From Robiginitalea aurantiaca (GTDB lineage: Bacteria > Bacteroidota > Bacteroidia > Flavobacteriales > Flavobacteriaceae), in the NCBI RefSeq assembly GCF_030380815.1, contig NZ_JAUDUY010000001.1, forward strand, positions 434,001-498,000: a stretch of DNA of 64,000 bases, given 5' to 3'. Numbering within the stretch: the stretch's first letter is position 1; each line of letters begins with the position of its first letter. The translations under genes were made by a program, and so were the position numbers. Below are positions 55,036 to 62,865 of the stretch, one piece after another. The notes below the pieces were generated by a model. The model had not been told where the DNA came from and did no database searches. It saw nothing but the letters and a program-made list of their open reading frames with translations.

Positions 55036-55229
55036 TTTTTGAGTTTTAATGTTTGTAATCCTGACAATCCTGACAAACACCCAATAGTCCAACGGTCTTG
55101 AAGAAAATTAAACGATTATAACTCATGAAAAAATTGACAAATGTTACATTCCTCATGAAAAAAAATGAGCTCATAAAATATTGTCTCTTAACGCTTTGAT
55201 TTCTTTTTGTCATAATTATCACTCTTGCG

Positions 55230-56546
55230 TTAGGTCTTTATCTTTTTTTGATATTCGCCCTGATTAAGCTCAAGCTTTGTATTTCGATTGAAGAATAATT
55301 CATCCTTCTTCAGAAACCTATCAGCTGAGCTTATTGAAAAACCATTTGACTCAAAAAGCTCTAGGACGTCCGACCTCTTAAAGTTTTGAGGAAGTTTTTC
55401 ATATATGTCTAATTGTTTCCTTGTAAGACCTTCAAGAGGATTTAGGGTCATAATACGATCATGGACTTTCAAAGTATTATGTCTAAAATATTCAACCAAC
55501 TGTATAGCCTTTTCAAGGCTGTTTTGACTAAGAATTTCGGGGTCTTTGCATTCATTAGCACAGCTCATTACTTCTATTATTAAAGCAAGTCTCCATAAAT
55601 ATGTTTCAAGCTTGGACTGGATGGCTCTCTCAATGTGATCATTAAAAGCTTCCTTGGCCTTGGTATGTTGCCAGTCTGTAAAGACTTTAATAGTCTCAGA
55701 ATTTACATGGACAACACTCTTTGTAAATGTCATTATATTGTCAATAAGCCTAAAATAGTTCTCCACATGCTCGGATGCGATATCATTTCCTGTAAATAAG
55801 ATGGGCTTGAGATTATCCGGATATACAAATAGAAACCTGTCCAAAAAGCCATCAACCCTTCTGTTATTTCCAACAAAAGACTTAAGTATTTCAGGTTGCA
55901 TACCGCCTAGAATATTAACATTAGTCTCTTCTATTCGAATAGGCTCTTTAGTTACACGGTCTACGGTTAGTTCAGAACCATTAAACATATCTAAATACAT
56001 TTGTTGATCACCACCTTTTTTGTATCTATCGAAGGAATTGATCCATCGCATAAGCTCATCCTGAAAAATCAGGATACCCTTATCATTGTATTGTAAAGCC
56101 TCCGCCAGCTTTTCAGGTGTAAAGTCCTTGAGGATAAATTTTGAATAATAAGGTTTCCTTTTGCTTTTGTCCTTTTCTTGCTTTTCATATTCCTTAAGTT
56201 CGGCTTGGTATTCTCGAAATGACTTGCTATCCATTTTTTCAATTGGTTTTTTAGCAAATTGTAATGGATGACTTTTACCTGTGCCAGGTCTTCCGATAAT
56301 TGATAGCCATAGAATTGGTTTCGCATAATAACTGCCATTAAAGATTGATAGGGTATTGCCAGTGGCAGTAGCAACCACGGATAAGATTCCTGCACTCAAA
56401 AAGTCAGGGTTAAAGCCAACCGTTTTACTGGCATTTTCAATTAATGCTTGTATTTCATCAGGAAAAATATTTGTTGGAAATCCAGATATAATTCCACTCA
56501 TTTCCTTATCTATTGATTTGCTTAGTTCAGACAACCCCATTATCAA
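55230..56546 (-). CDS. DUF3987 P-loop ATPase (replication module)
   Basis: The 438-residue product has Walker A IIGRPGTGKSHPL near residue 85, a Walker B-like ILIFQDELMRWINSF, and NILGGMQPEILKSFVGNNRR followed by a FLDRFLFVYPD sensor region. DUF3987 proteins resemble replicative helicase or primase-associated ATPases and are typical of integrative elements. The gene lies 30 bases after the HTH gene and before the primase-like gene. Confidence 0.85.
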   Translation of the reverse strand: MIMGLSELSKSIDKEMSGIISGFPTNIFPDEIQALIENASKTVGFNPDFLSAGILSVVATATGNTLSIFNGSYYAKPILWLSIIGRPGTGKSHPLQFAKKPIEKMDSKSFREYQAELKEYEKQEKDKSKRKPYYSKFILKDFTPEKLAEALQYNDKGILIFQDELMRWINSFDRYKKGGDQQMYLDMFNGSELTVDRVTKEPIRIEETNVNILGGMQPEILKSFVGNNRRVDGFLDRFLFVYPDNLKPILFTGNDIASEHVENYFRLIDNIMTFTKSVVHVNSETIKVFTDWQHTKAKEAFNDHIERAIQSKLETYLWRLALIIEVMSCANECKDPEILSQNSLEKAIQLVEYFRHNTLKVHDRIMTLNPLEGLTRKQLDIYEKLPQNFKRSDVLELFESNGFSISSADRFLKKDELFFNRNTKLELNQGEYQKKIKT

Positions 56547-56576
56547 AATCTTTGTCAGATATTTCTGATTGATTCT

Positions 56577-56810
56577 TTATTCATTTTCGAAGGACCAGTT
56601 AGCCGCAATAGATTGTATTTCCTCTTTGGATTTGGCCTCTCTTTTGCCTTGGAGTAGGTAAGCTTCCAAGTCCTCTTTTCGGAAGAAGATATTCTTTCCA
56701 TTAGGCTTGTAATGGTCGATCCTTCTATAATGGACTAGTTTGTAAATATGACTTTTACTAAATCCGGTAAATGAAGCTGCTTCATCTACCGTTAAAATTT
56801 CTTTTTCCAT
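56577..56810 (-). CDS. Excisionase-type helix-turn-helix protein
   Basis: The 77-residue product is a HTH_17/MerR-like DNA-binding protein: LTVDEAASFTGFSKSHIYKL followed by YKPNGKNIFFRKEDLEAYL. Such proteins act as excisionases or as regulators of the replication module. It heads the HTH-DUF3987-DUF6371 operon. The 159 bases upstream hold CGGATCCG and TCCGGA palindromes that could be binding sites. Confidence 0.88.
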   Translation of the reverse strand: MEKEILTVDEAASFTGFSKSHIYKLVHYRRIDHYKPNGKNIFFRKEDLEAYLLQGKREAKSKEEIQSIAANWSFENE

Positions 56811-56969
56811 CCTGTTTTCAATTTTGTTTTCGGATCCGGATTAGATTCACATTCCGGATAAGAAAGGTTAGGACGAAATAAGAAAGAAAGAGAAGAGGAA
56901 AGAAATCGGGGGATTACAACAGAAAGATAATCAGAAACATACACTAAAATGAGTGTATGAAAAGGGGTG

Positions 56970-57704
56970 TTAAAGACCCAAAAAGGAGCTCACCTCGTTG
57001 TTTGTTTTTGTAATGTTTTTGAAATACTTCTTGTAGGCATCACTTAATGCCGTTTTATTATTGAAGTAGAGGAGGCTAAGGAATTGTTTATACTGAAATG
57101 CTTTTGCTTTACTACCATTAATTTTTTCTTGAAAAAAGCCGTTGTTTATAAGGTGATGAAGGTAATGGATCAGATACTTCTTACTTTTATTATCTCTGTT
57201 CCAACGATCACGAAACTTTCGATCTAGGTCAATAAATTTTTTCTGCTTGTCTTCCCAAATGTATTTGTCCAACAAGTATTTATCGTAGCCACCTGCATTC
57301 AATGTTGTTCTGGCTAATTTCTCCTCGATAGATTCAATTATATCCTTTGTCTTTGAGATAAGCTCATTATATTCTATGTCATTAAAATTTGGATTCTTTA
57401 AATCCCCAAAACAAATATTCAATATATCATCTCGTTGATTTTTTGGAAATACGTTTTTATGTTCATAATATTTCATCTGTATTCTTAATAAGAGAAGGCT
57501 GAAATTGAAATCTTGATGGATTACAAAGGGGTTAGGTTTGATCATTTGTAGAAAATCCAATTGCATTTCATACCTGCTTCTTAGAAGGATTAAATAATCG
57601 CGCTCCGTTTTATTCGGTTGTGATACACTAAATCGATCAAGATCGTTGAAGTAGTTGTCTACTAAATTGCTCAGATCAAGATAAGCTTCCCCAAGTATGC
57701 TCAT
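56970..57704 (-). CDS. Unknown helical protein next to integrase
   Basis: The 244-residue product is charged, helical and Lys-rich (RFSVSQPNKTERDYLILLRS; YKKYFKNITKTNNEVSSFLG at the end). Position and composition recall RteC-type regulators of Bacteroidota conjugative elements, but I cannot confirm this from motifs. It follows the integrase by 5 bases and is probably co-transcribed. Confidence 0.55.
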   Translation of the reverse strand: MSILGEAYLDLSNLVDNYFNDLDRFSVSQPNKTERDYLILLRSRYEMQLDFLQMIKPNPFVIHQDFNFSLLLLRIQMKYYEHKNVFPKNQRDDILNICFGDLKNPNFNDIEYNELISKTKDIIESIEEKLARTTLNAGGYDKYLLDKYIWEDKQKKFIDLDRKFRDRWNRDNKSKKYLIHYLHHLINNGFFQEKINGSKAKAFQYKQFLSLLYFNNKTALSDAYKKYFKNITKTNNEVSSFLGL

Positions 57705-57709
57705 AGTTA

Positions 57710-58756
57710 TTAATTGAGATTTGCAGTAATGCTATCTTTTTGCTTGTCGGTGTAATTCAAATACTTGACTGTTAGGCGAGTATTACTATGGCCTAATGCA
57801 TCTGCCACAGTCTTAAGGTTTGCGCCATTATTAAGCAATCGAATGGCGAAGGTATGCCTCGCACAATAAAAGGTAATGTTTTTATCGATTTCAGCCTTTT
57901 TCATCCAGCTGATGAGGTTTTTTTTGATTGCCGTTTCACTTAAAAACTTACCATTACGTCTTAAATCAAAAACCAGTCCCTGTGATGGTTTTCCAGCCAA
58001 TTCGAGTGCAGAAGGTGACAACTTAATATTTATGGCTTTCTCTGATTTCTCCCTGAATAAGCGGAGCCTTCCATTTTTTATTTTTTCCCAGGAAAGATTT
58101 TTGATTTCAGCATAACCGAGTCCAGTGTAGCATGAGAAAAGAAAAGCCCTTTTTACAATCTCGTTTCCACAAGGCGTATTCTTAAGGGTCTCAATTTCTG
58201 ATTCGGTTAGAATTTCTTTCGTTAAAGTGTCATTACTCTTTTTCTTTTCCCACCGAATATTTCTGAAGATAGAATCATCCAGATAGTGTTCCCGAGAAGC
58301 CCTTCTTAGTATTTTCTTAATCCTATTCCAGTAGTTGTACGGTGTTTCTCCCGACAAACCTGCATCGTGAAGAAGGAAGTGTTTATAGCCTTCCATTTGC
58401 CTTTCTGTTAACCCACTTAGTTTCTGATTGCGGTTTCCAATGAATTCTTTGAATTTATTAATAGTCCCGGCAATTATTCTTTTGTCAGCCTTTTTGTATT
58501 CTTCCAAATATTTGTCCAAGTACTTGTACAAAAAGATCTTCTTTCTGTGTTTGGGCCTAAAATTAGTCCCCTGAGATTCAATTTCCAGTTCCCTTTGTGC
58601 CTTGATGGTTTGGGCTAACCTTCTCTTTTGAATCTTGTCATCATTTTGATCCACTGTGAATAACCATTCATACGAATGCTCTCCATTATTCACTATGTGC
58701 AAAAAATATCTCTTTCTGCCATTGGCAAGCTTTCGCTCCTTCAGATATACGGCCAT
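57710..58756 (-). CDS. int: Tyrosine recombinase (integrase) of the island
   Basis: The 348-residue product has an N-terminal arm-binding domain, a SAM-like core-binding domain (about 90-170) and a C-terminal catalytic domain. Visible catalytic elements are CARHTFAIRLLNNGANLKTV (His and Arg), DALGHSNTRLTVKYLNY (second His and Tyr nucleophile) and a Lys strand. The usual Arg I position reads CYTGLGYAEIKNL, with Gly in place of Arg, as in CTnDOT-type integrases that lack Arg I. It lies 160 bases from attR. Confidence 0.92.
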   Translation of the reverse strand: MAVYLKERKLANGRKRYFLHIVNNGEHSYEWLFTVDQNDDKIQKRRLAQTIKAQRELEIESQGTNFRPKHRKKIFLYKYLDKYLEEYKKADKRIIAGTINKFKEFIGNRNQKLSGLTERQMEGYKHFLLHDAGLSGETPYNYWNRIKKILRRASREHYLDDSIFRNIRWEKKKSNDTLTKEILTESEIETLKNTPCGNEIVKRAFLFSCYTGLGYAEIKNLSWEKIKNGRLRLFREKSEKAINIKLSPSALELAGKPSQGLVFDLRRNGKFLSETAIKKNLISWMKKAEIDKNITFYCARHTFAIRLLNNGANLKTVADALGHSNTRLTVKYLNYTDKQKDSITANLN

Positions 58757-58783
58757 TTATGTGATAAATTAGGATTGAATTCC

Positions 58784-58804
58784 AGTACAAGCATAGTACA
58801 AAAA
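58784..58804 (+). repeat. Right copy of probable integrase arm-site repeat
   Basis: AGTACAAG-C-ATAGTACAAAAA, 20 of 21 bases identical to 18825-18845, with a further inverted TTTGTACTA at 58806-58814. It lies between the integrase start and attR. Confidence 0.7.
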
Positions 58805-58915
58805 CTTTGTACTAAAATAGGAAAATATAAGATAGAATAAGAATCATAAAACAGTTAAATAACTAAAAAACAAACTGTTAACTTTCTTTTGTTTTCTTAT
58901 TTTATCATAGTTGTG

Positions 58916-58931
58916 TTCCCACCCGAGGTAC
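58916..58931 (+). repeat. attR core
   Basis: TTCCCACCCGAGGTAC, identical to the 3' end of tRNA-Leu at 18761-18776. The bases to the left differ from the tRNA, as expected for the element-derived side. Confidence 0.9.
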
Positions 58932-58936
58932 ACTAT

Positions 58937-58972
58937 AAAGCCCTTAACATGCTAATTGTTAGGGGTTTTTAT
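58937..58972 (+). terminator. Terminator beyond attR, probably the original tRNA-Leu terminator
   Basis: Arms AAAGCCCTTAACA and TGTTAGGGGTTTT pair fully, counting two G-U pairs, around a 7-base loop, followed by T-rich sequence. In the empty site it would lie just after the tRNA. Confidence 0.65.
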
Positions 58973-59224
58973 TTTAGTGAGTGACCGCTGAGTGACCACG
59001 ACCTTGATAATTCCCTCCTAAAATTCTGAACCCAGAATGGTAGATTCGGCCAGAGTGCTTTTCTAAGGAGGTATCAAGCCATTTTACGTTTATCCCCCTA
59101 TTTTCAGTACCTAAGAGTATAATCAATTAGACCATATGATATGAAATAAATAATCGGCTAAAATCCATTTTAAACACTCCTAAGGTTTTATTGTTTTTAG
59201 AATAGATTAATCAATTTATTTCAA

Positions 59225-59476
59225 ATGAGTACAAGACACGGAGGACATAGAAAAGGTGCTGGAAGAAAGCCCAAAGCAGAGGAGCAGGAACTTATTGAAA
59301 AGCTAACCCCACTTGAGCCGACAGCCTTTGAAGCGCTAAAGGAAGGTTTGGAGGACGGTAAGCCTTGGGCAGTGCGCTTATACTTTAATTACCGATAGGG
59401 TAAACCCAAAGAGAATAAGGAGATCCAGGTGGAGCAGGACATCCAACCGATATTTAATATCATCCAGGGCGATTAA
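59225..59476 (+). pseudogene. Phage terminase-associated small protein, broken by a stop
   Basis: The frame MSTRHGGHRKGAGRKPKAEE, then LEPTAFEALKEGLEDG and VRLYFNYR reaches TAG at 59396-59398. It continues GKPKENKEIQ to a TAA at 59474-59476. The pattern HGGxRxGAGRKPK...ALKxGLEDG...YFNYxxGKPxE is a phage terminase small-subunit-like family I know from Bacteroidota prophages, where the stop position is normally Tyr or a similar residue. It is a remnant of an older phage or element at this locus. Confidence 0.7.
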
Positions 59477-59506
59477 AATACCATACGGATTTTGATTTTA
59501 TCAGAC

Positions 59507-59674
59507 TTAAGAATTAAGACCAAAGCCCCCATCACCCACATTGTTTCTAACGAAACCATCTAAAATTGCTAATGCAAGAACTGGAACACCTATTAAAGCA
59601 ATAGTAGCCCATGTAGAAGGCGATTTATTATTGTTTACAAGAATGTTAATGAAGGAAATGTCTACAATTTCCTT
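59507..59674 (-). other. Open frame without a normal start, downstream of the 116-residue gene
   Basis: The frame encodes about 55 residues with one hydrophobic helix (WATIALIGVPVLALAILDGF) and a Gly/Asn tail ending FGLNS. No ATG, GTG or TTG is available; only ATT. A -1 shift at AAA in the end of the upstream gene would join the two. It could be the lost C terminus of that gene or a real small membrane protein. Confidence 0.25.
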
Positions 59675-60012
59675 CTAAAGAAGAATACAGGGCCATCAGT
59701 ACTTCCGGTACCTTGATAAGACGAACTTGTAGTTACCGCCTGGACAAAATCAAATCTATGATGCGCCATGAAATTGATAACAGCTGCAAGTGATTTCTTT
59801 TTGTCTAAAATTTCAGAATACTCCTCTCCAAGTTTTATTTGTTCAGGTGTTTCTCCTAAGTCCACTGTCACTCTGTAGCCATTCGCAAAATCTCTTTCCT
59901 CGGCATAAACAACAGCATATTCATATTCTTGGTCCTGAGCCAATATTTCGTTAGAAAACGTAGCCATCAATACCAGCAGTAGTATTTCTAATGATTTCCT
60001 AAGTTTAAACAT
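59662..60012 (-). CDS. Small exported protein
   Basis: The 116-residue product has a signal peptide (LEILLLVLMATFSNEILAQD) and a mixed domain with LDKKKSLAAVINFMAHHRFD and a final GPVFFFRRKL. The two-layer pattern is like short DUF4177-type domains, but I cannot confirm it. The -1 frame continues beyond its stop with a membrane segment. Confidence 0.55.
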   Translation of the reverse strand: MFKLRKSLEILLLVLMATFSNEILAQDQEYEYAVVYAEERDFANGYRVTVDLGETPEQIKLGEEYSEILDKKKSLAAVINFMAHHRFDFVQAVTTSSSYQGTGSTDGPVFFFRRKL

Positions 60013-60035
60013 CTTATTTAGATCTATAATAGGGC

Positions 60036-60431
60036 TTAGTTTATCTCATACGATGCTGATGCACCAGTAACGTTTGCTTTTAAGGCAAAGGGTTCATTAT
60101 TCTTTGAAACATAAATTTTAATCGTGGGGGTCCCACCTTGATAATAGCCTATCCCTACTGAACAATTGAACCCCTTATCCACAGGCCCGAATGTTTCATT
60201 CCAACTTCTTGTTTGATAACCACTATTATAATAGCCGCCATCTGGGGTGGTGGCTGACCAATTACTAAAACGGCCATAGATGCCACTACCAGATATGGTA
60301 TATTTAACATAGTAACTATCGCTCACTATTGGTTCATCAACCTCCATTTCCTCTTTAGAACAGGAAGAAAGAGTAAAAATCGTTAATATGGAAATTAATC
60401 CTATTGCAAAAAATCTATATACATTATTCAT
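60036..60431 (-). CDS. Small lipoprotein
   Basis: From the ATG at 60431 the product has 131 residues with a lipoprotein signal (MNNVYRFFAIGLISILTIFT, lipobox Leu-Ser-Ser-Cys-Ser). The mature part is strand-rich with YYVKYTISGSGIYGRFSNWS and a repeated Tyr/Gly pattern. Function unknown. It lies 23 bases upstream of the 116-residue exported-protein gene. Confidence 0.65.
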   Translation of the reverse strand: MNNVYRFFAIGLISILTIFTLSSCSKEEMEVDEPIVSDSYYVKYTISGSGIYGRFSNWSATTPDGGYYNSGYQTRSWNETFGPVDKGFNCSVGIGYYQGGTPTIKIYVSKNNEPFALKANVTGASASYEIN

Positions 60432-60467
60432 CAGCGACTTTTTAAATTCAAAATTTATCAGCGACAA

Positions 60468-60801
60468 AAATATTATTACCAGTAATTAGGAAATGTGACA
60501 AAAATCATGTTTAACATCATTTAACGTCCTGTAACATAATTATATACGTTTAAACGAAGGCTTTTTCGGATTACAGGGGATAACACCATTTTGTGTGAAA
60601 ATGTATTACAATAGACATAAAACCGATAACTCCGTTCAACAGATACAGTATGGATGAAGCTGTTGGATATTTATGAAATGAAATTGCAGTCTTCAGCCAT
60701 TCCTTTGAAGTATTTGATTGTTTTCATAGACTTCCCCCGTTGAGGTGTCGGGGTTGTCTTTTTAAGGCCTTTTCCTAAAGTATGTGATAATAATGAGGAG
60801 G
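60468..60801. other. Gene-free stretch with one hairpin
   Basis: These 334 bases hold no convincing gene. A hairpin with arms GACTTCCCCCG and CGGGGTTGTC lies at 60729-60758, followed on the plus strand by five Ts. It could stop transcription from either side. Confidence 0.4.
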
Positions 60802-61128
60802 TCATTCTCGAACACCCCGTCTCCAGTCCCAAGGAGGAATAGGCTTACTATCCTGCCAAAGACCAACCTTATTTGCTCTAGCTTCATCTTCCAGAGCTTG
60901 TAATTTCTCATCCTTTGAATACCTTCTGAAATGCCATGCTAATCCAGCCTTTAGAAGCTCTTCGTTAAGGCATTTATCATCATAGTACACCCAACCAATA
61001 GAACGGCCATATCTGTCCTTAGAATCCACTACAACACTTACCTGACGGCTGAATATGGCATCGGATATAAACTTGGTGGCTACGGCTGAGAAAGGCTGTT
61101 TACGCTGAGGACAATCAATGCTGGCTAG
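60802..61128 (-). pseudogene. 5'-truncated staphylococcal-nuclease-like gene
   Basis: The frame reads LASIDCPQRKQPFSAVATKF, then VSVVVDSKDRYGRSIGWVYY, LNEELLKAGLAWHFRRYSKD and NKVGLWQDSKPIPPWDWRR. These are the second part of a thermonuclease (SNase) domain, with the Asp-Arg-Tyr-Gly-Arg and Gly-Leu-Ala-Trp motifs. The signal peptide and first strands are missing, and no start codon precedes the conserved part. The break lies at the stop codon of the DUF6090 gene at 61125, so a rearrangement joined the two. Confidence 0.75.
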
Positions 61129-61838
61129 TTGATCGTCCCTAATTCTCTATCTATCTCTTCAATGATATTCGCAATATATCTGGAATCATCGTTAACATTG
61201 CGGTTGTAGTGTACATTCCTCTCTAGCCAATGTCTTAATTCATTTAATGTTGATGGCTGCTTAAAGAATAGAATTCTATTCATAGAATCTAAGGCCCGTG
61301 ACTTTACCATGTTATAGCGGAATTGATCATTGAACATATCCAATCGATCTCCATGTGATATTAGAGCTACATACAGTCGGTCATAGATTATCTGTATCCC
61401 CTTTAACAATTCATTGTTTCGAATGATGTTTGAATTACCGTTGTTAATGATTGATTGGTAGGTACCATTTTGTGGAAAAAAAGTATTCCTGGGCCGAATA
61501 CAGCGACTATAAAACAAAGAATCCATATAGTGTAAGTCTAGATCTTCTAATTGAGTCACAGAATCGAATCGACCAATAGTCCGCAGTAAGTCGAGATGTG
61601 ACTCATTTACCCTGCCCTGAATTTGTTCAATATCATTTGAAAGGTCATCTCTTAGTCCGATTAAAAGGTTGCTTTCAAGTTCACGATCTTTTCTAAGTTC
61701 ATTCCACCTGTCGACCTGCAACGCAATCAAAATTCCAATCACCACCAGCAAGATCTCCCCAACCGCATACAGCAGGTATTTGCTGAACTTATTGTCAGTG
61801 AGAAGTCGTTGTCGTATTTGGCGGAAGAAGCGGAGCAT
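61125..61838 (-). CDS. DUF6090 family membrane protein, copy 1
   Basis: The 237-residue product starts MLRFFRQIRQRLLTDNKFSK, has one membrane helix (YLLYAVGEILLVVIGILIAL), QVDRWNE, and a long helical outer domain. It is one of four tandem relatives. It follows the next upstream copy by 21 bases, and its stop abuts a truncated nuclease gene. The family's function is unknown. Confidence 0.85.
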   Translation of the reverse strand: MLRFFRQIRQRLLTDNKFSKYLLYAVGEILLVVIGILIALQVDRWNELRKDRELESNLLIGLRDDLSNDIEQIQGRVNESHLDLLRTIGRFDSVTQLEDLDLHYMDSLFYSRCIRPRNTFFPQNGTYQSIINNGNSNIIRNNELLKGIQIIYDRLYVALISHGDRLDMFNDQFRYNMVKSRALDSMNRILFFKQPSTLNELRHWLERNVHYNRNVNDDSRYIANIIEEIDRELGTIN

Positions 61839-61859
61839 AGGTTGGTTAGTTGTTCAATG

Positions 61860-62864
61860 TTACTCATCCACTTTCTGCAAATCAAAACTATTGAACATTA
61901 AGAAGTGTTTATTACCATCTTTTATTATACTACCATAGAGAAGATCGTCACTCAATATTTTGTAGGGGGGTAGCCAAAAGACTTCGTGTCTGCCAGAGTT
62001 AATATTATCCTTATAATAAAGTCGTTTATCATCATCAAAAAAAGATATAATGGTTTCAGGCTCCCCAACTACCTTCCAGTCACCAATTAGAATTTTTGAA
62101 ACTTCTTGGTTGAACACAAAGCTATCGTCGTAGCCTGAATTATCGAGTGCTTTAGCTATATTTTTGAAGCACTCTATCGCTTTTTGCCTATATCGGATAG
62201 TCCAATTTAACTGATTATATATTGCGATATCCCGATAATCCATAACTTCATTTTTGTACCTAAAATCATTGAGCATAAATTCAATGCGACTTTTTTGGCT
62301 ATCTGGACTATTACTGGAATGCCAAGCATAATATTGACTTCTTATACGGGTGGTCTCCGCTAATAAGTCCTGTAATACTTGGTTCTGATCTTCGACGATC
62401 CTATAATACCTATTATACAATTCACTTAGTTCCCCTAGTAAATCCTTATAACTGTCAGGAACAATATCTAAATTCTGGTTCAATACAAGATAAGTATCCT
62501 TTCTTGGAGTGAAGCTTGTGAGAGTTCTAGAAGCATTGTATAAATGAGGGATTTTATTTGCCTCATAATCATCCATTGTTAATTGATTAGTTAGCACTAA
62601 AAAAATAGTAGAATCCCTTAAGGCATAATATTTCATCAGGTCAGTACTACTATTGATGTCTAAGATTAGCTCGTCCATGATGTCTGATAGAATAGTCGTG
62701 ATTTTTTCATCATTTTTTCTTTCTTCATTCCAATTATCCACCTGCAAAGCAATCAAAATCCCAATTACCACCAACAGGATCTCCCCAATGGCATAGAGCA
62801 GGTACTTACTGAACTTGTTATCAGTAATTAGTCTTTGGCGTATTTGGCGGAAGAAGCGGATCAT
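61860..62864 (-). CDS. DUF6090 family membrane protein, copy 2 with extra C-terminal domain
   Basis: The 334-residue product has the same N terminus (MIRFFRQIRQRLITDNKFSK) and helical region, but carries about 90 further residues. These include SKILIGDWKVVGEPETIISF, a strand-rich segment like a small lipocalin-type or DUF domain that is absent from the other copies. The gap to the upstream copy is 1 base, so they are co-transcribed. Confidence 0.85.
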   Translation of the reverse strand: MIRFFRQIRQRLITDNKFSKYLLYAIGEILLVVIGILIALQVDNWNEERKNDEKITTILSDIMDELILDINSSTDLMKYYALRDSTIFLVLTNQLTMDDYEANKIPHLYNASRTLTSFTPRKDTYLVLNQNLDIVPDSYKDLLGELSELYNRYYRIVEDQNQVLQDLLAETTRIRSQYYAWHSSNSPDSQKSRIEFMLNDFRYKNEVMDYRDIAIYNQLNWTIRYRQKAIECFKNIAKALDNSGYDDSFVFNQEVSKILIGDWKVVGEPETIISFFDDDKRLYYKDNINSGRHEVFWLPPYKILSDDLLYGSIIKDGNKHFLMFNSFDLQKVDE

Positions 62865-62865
62865 G

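Larger units (their letters stand above)
18761..58931. mobile_element. About 40-kb integrative defence island in tRNA-Leu
   Basis: The element is bounded by a 16-bp direct repeat of the tRNA-Leu 3' end (18761-18776 and 58916-58931). A tyrosine recombinase lies just inside the right end, and probable arm-site repeats lie inside both ends. The interior is visibly more A+T-rich than the chromosome to the left. It carries an integrase-HTH-DUF3987-DUF6371 core and at least six defence-like gene clusters. I found no relaxase, type IV coupling or secretion protein, or capsid gene. It is therefore an integrative element that either cannot transfer alone or moves with a helper. Confidence 0.9.

Noticed and set aside
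18761-58931. Integrative conjugative element
   Set aside because: No relaxase, coupling ATPase or Tra proteins were recognised among the island genes.
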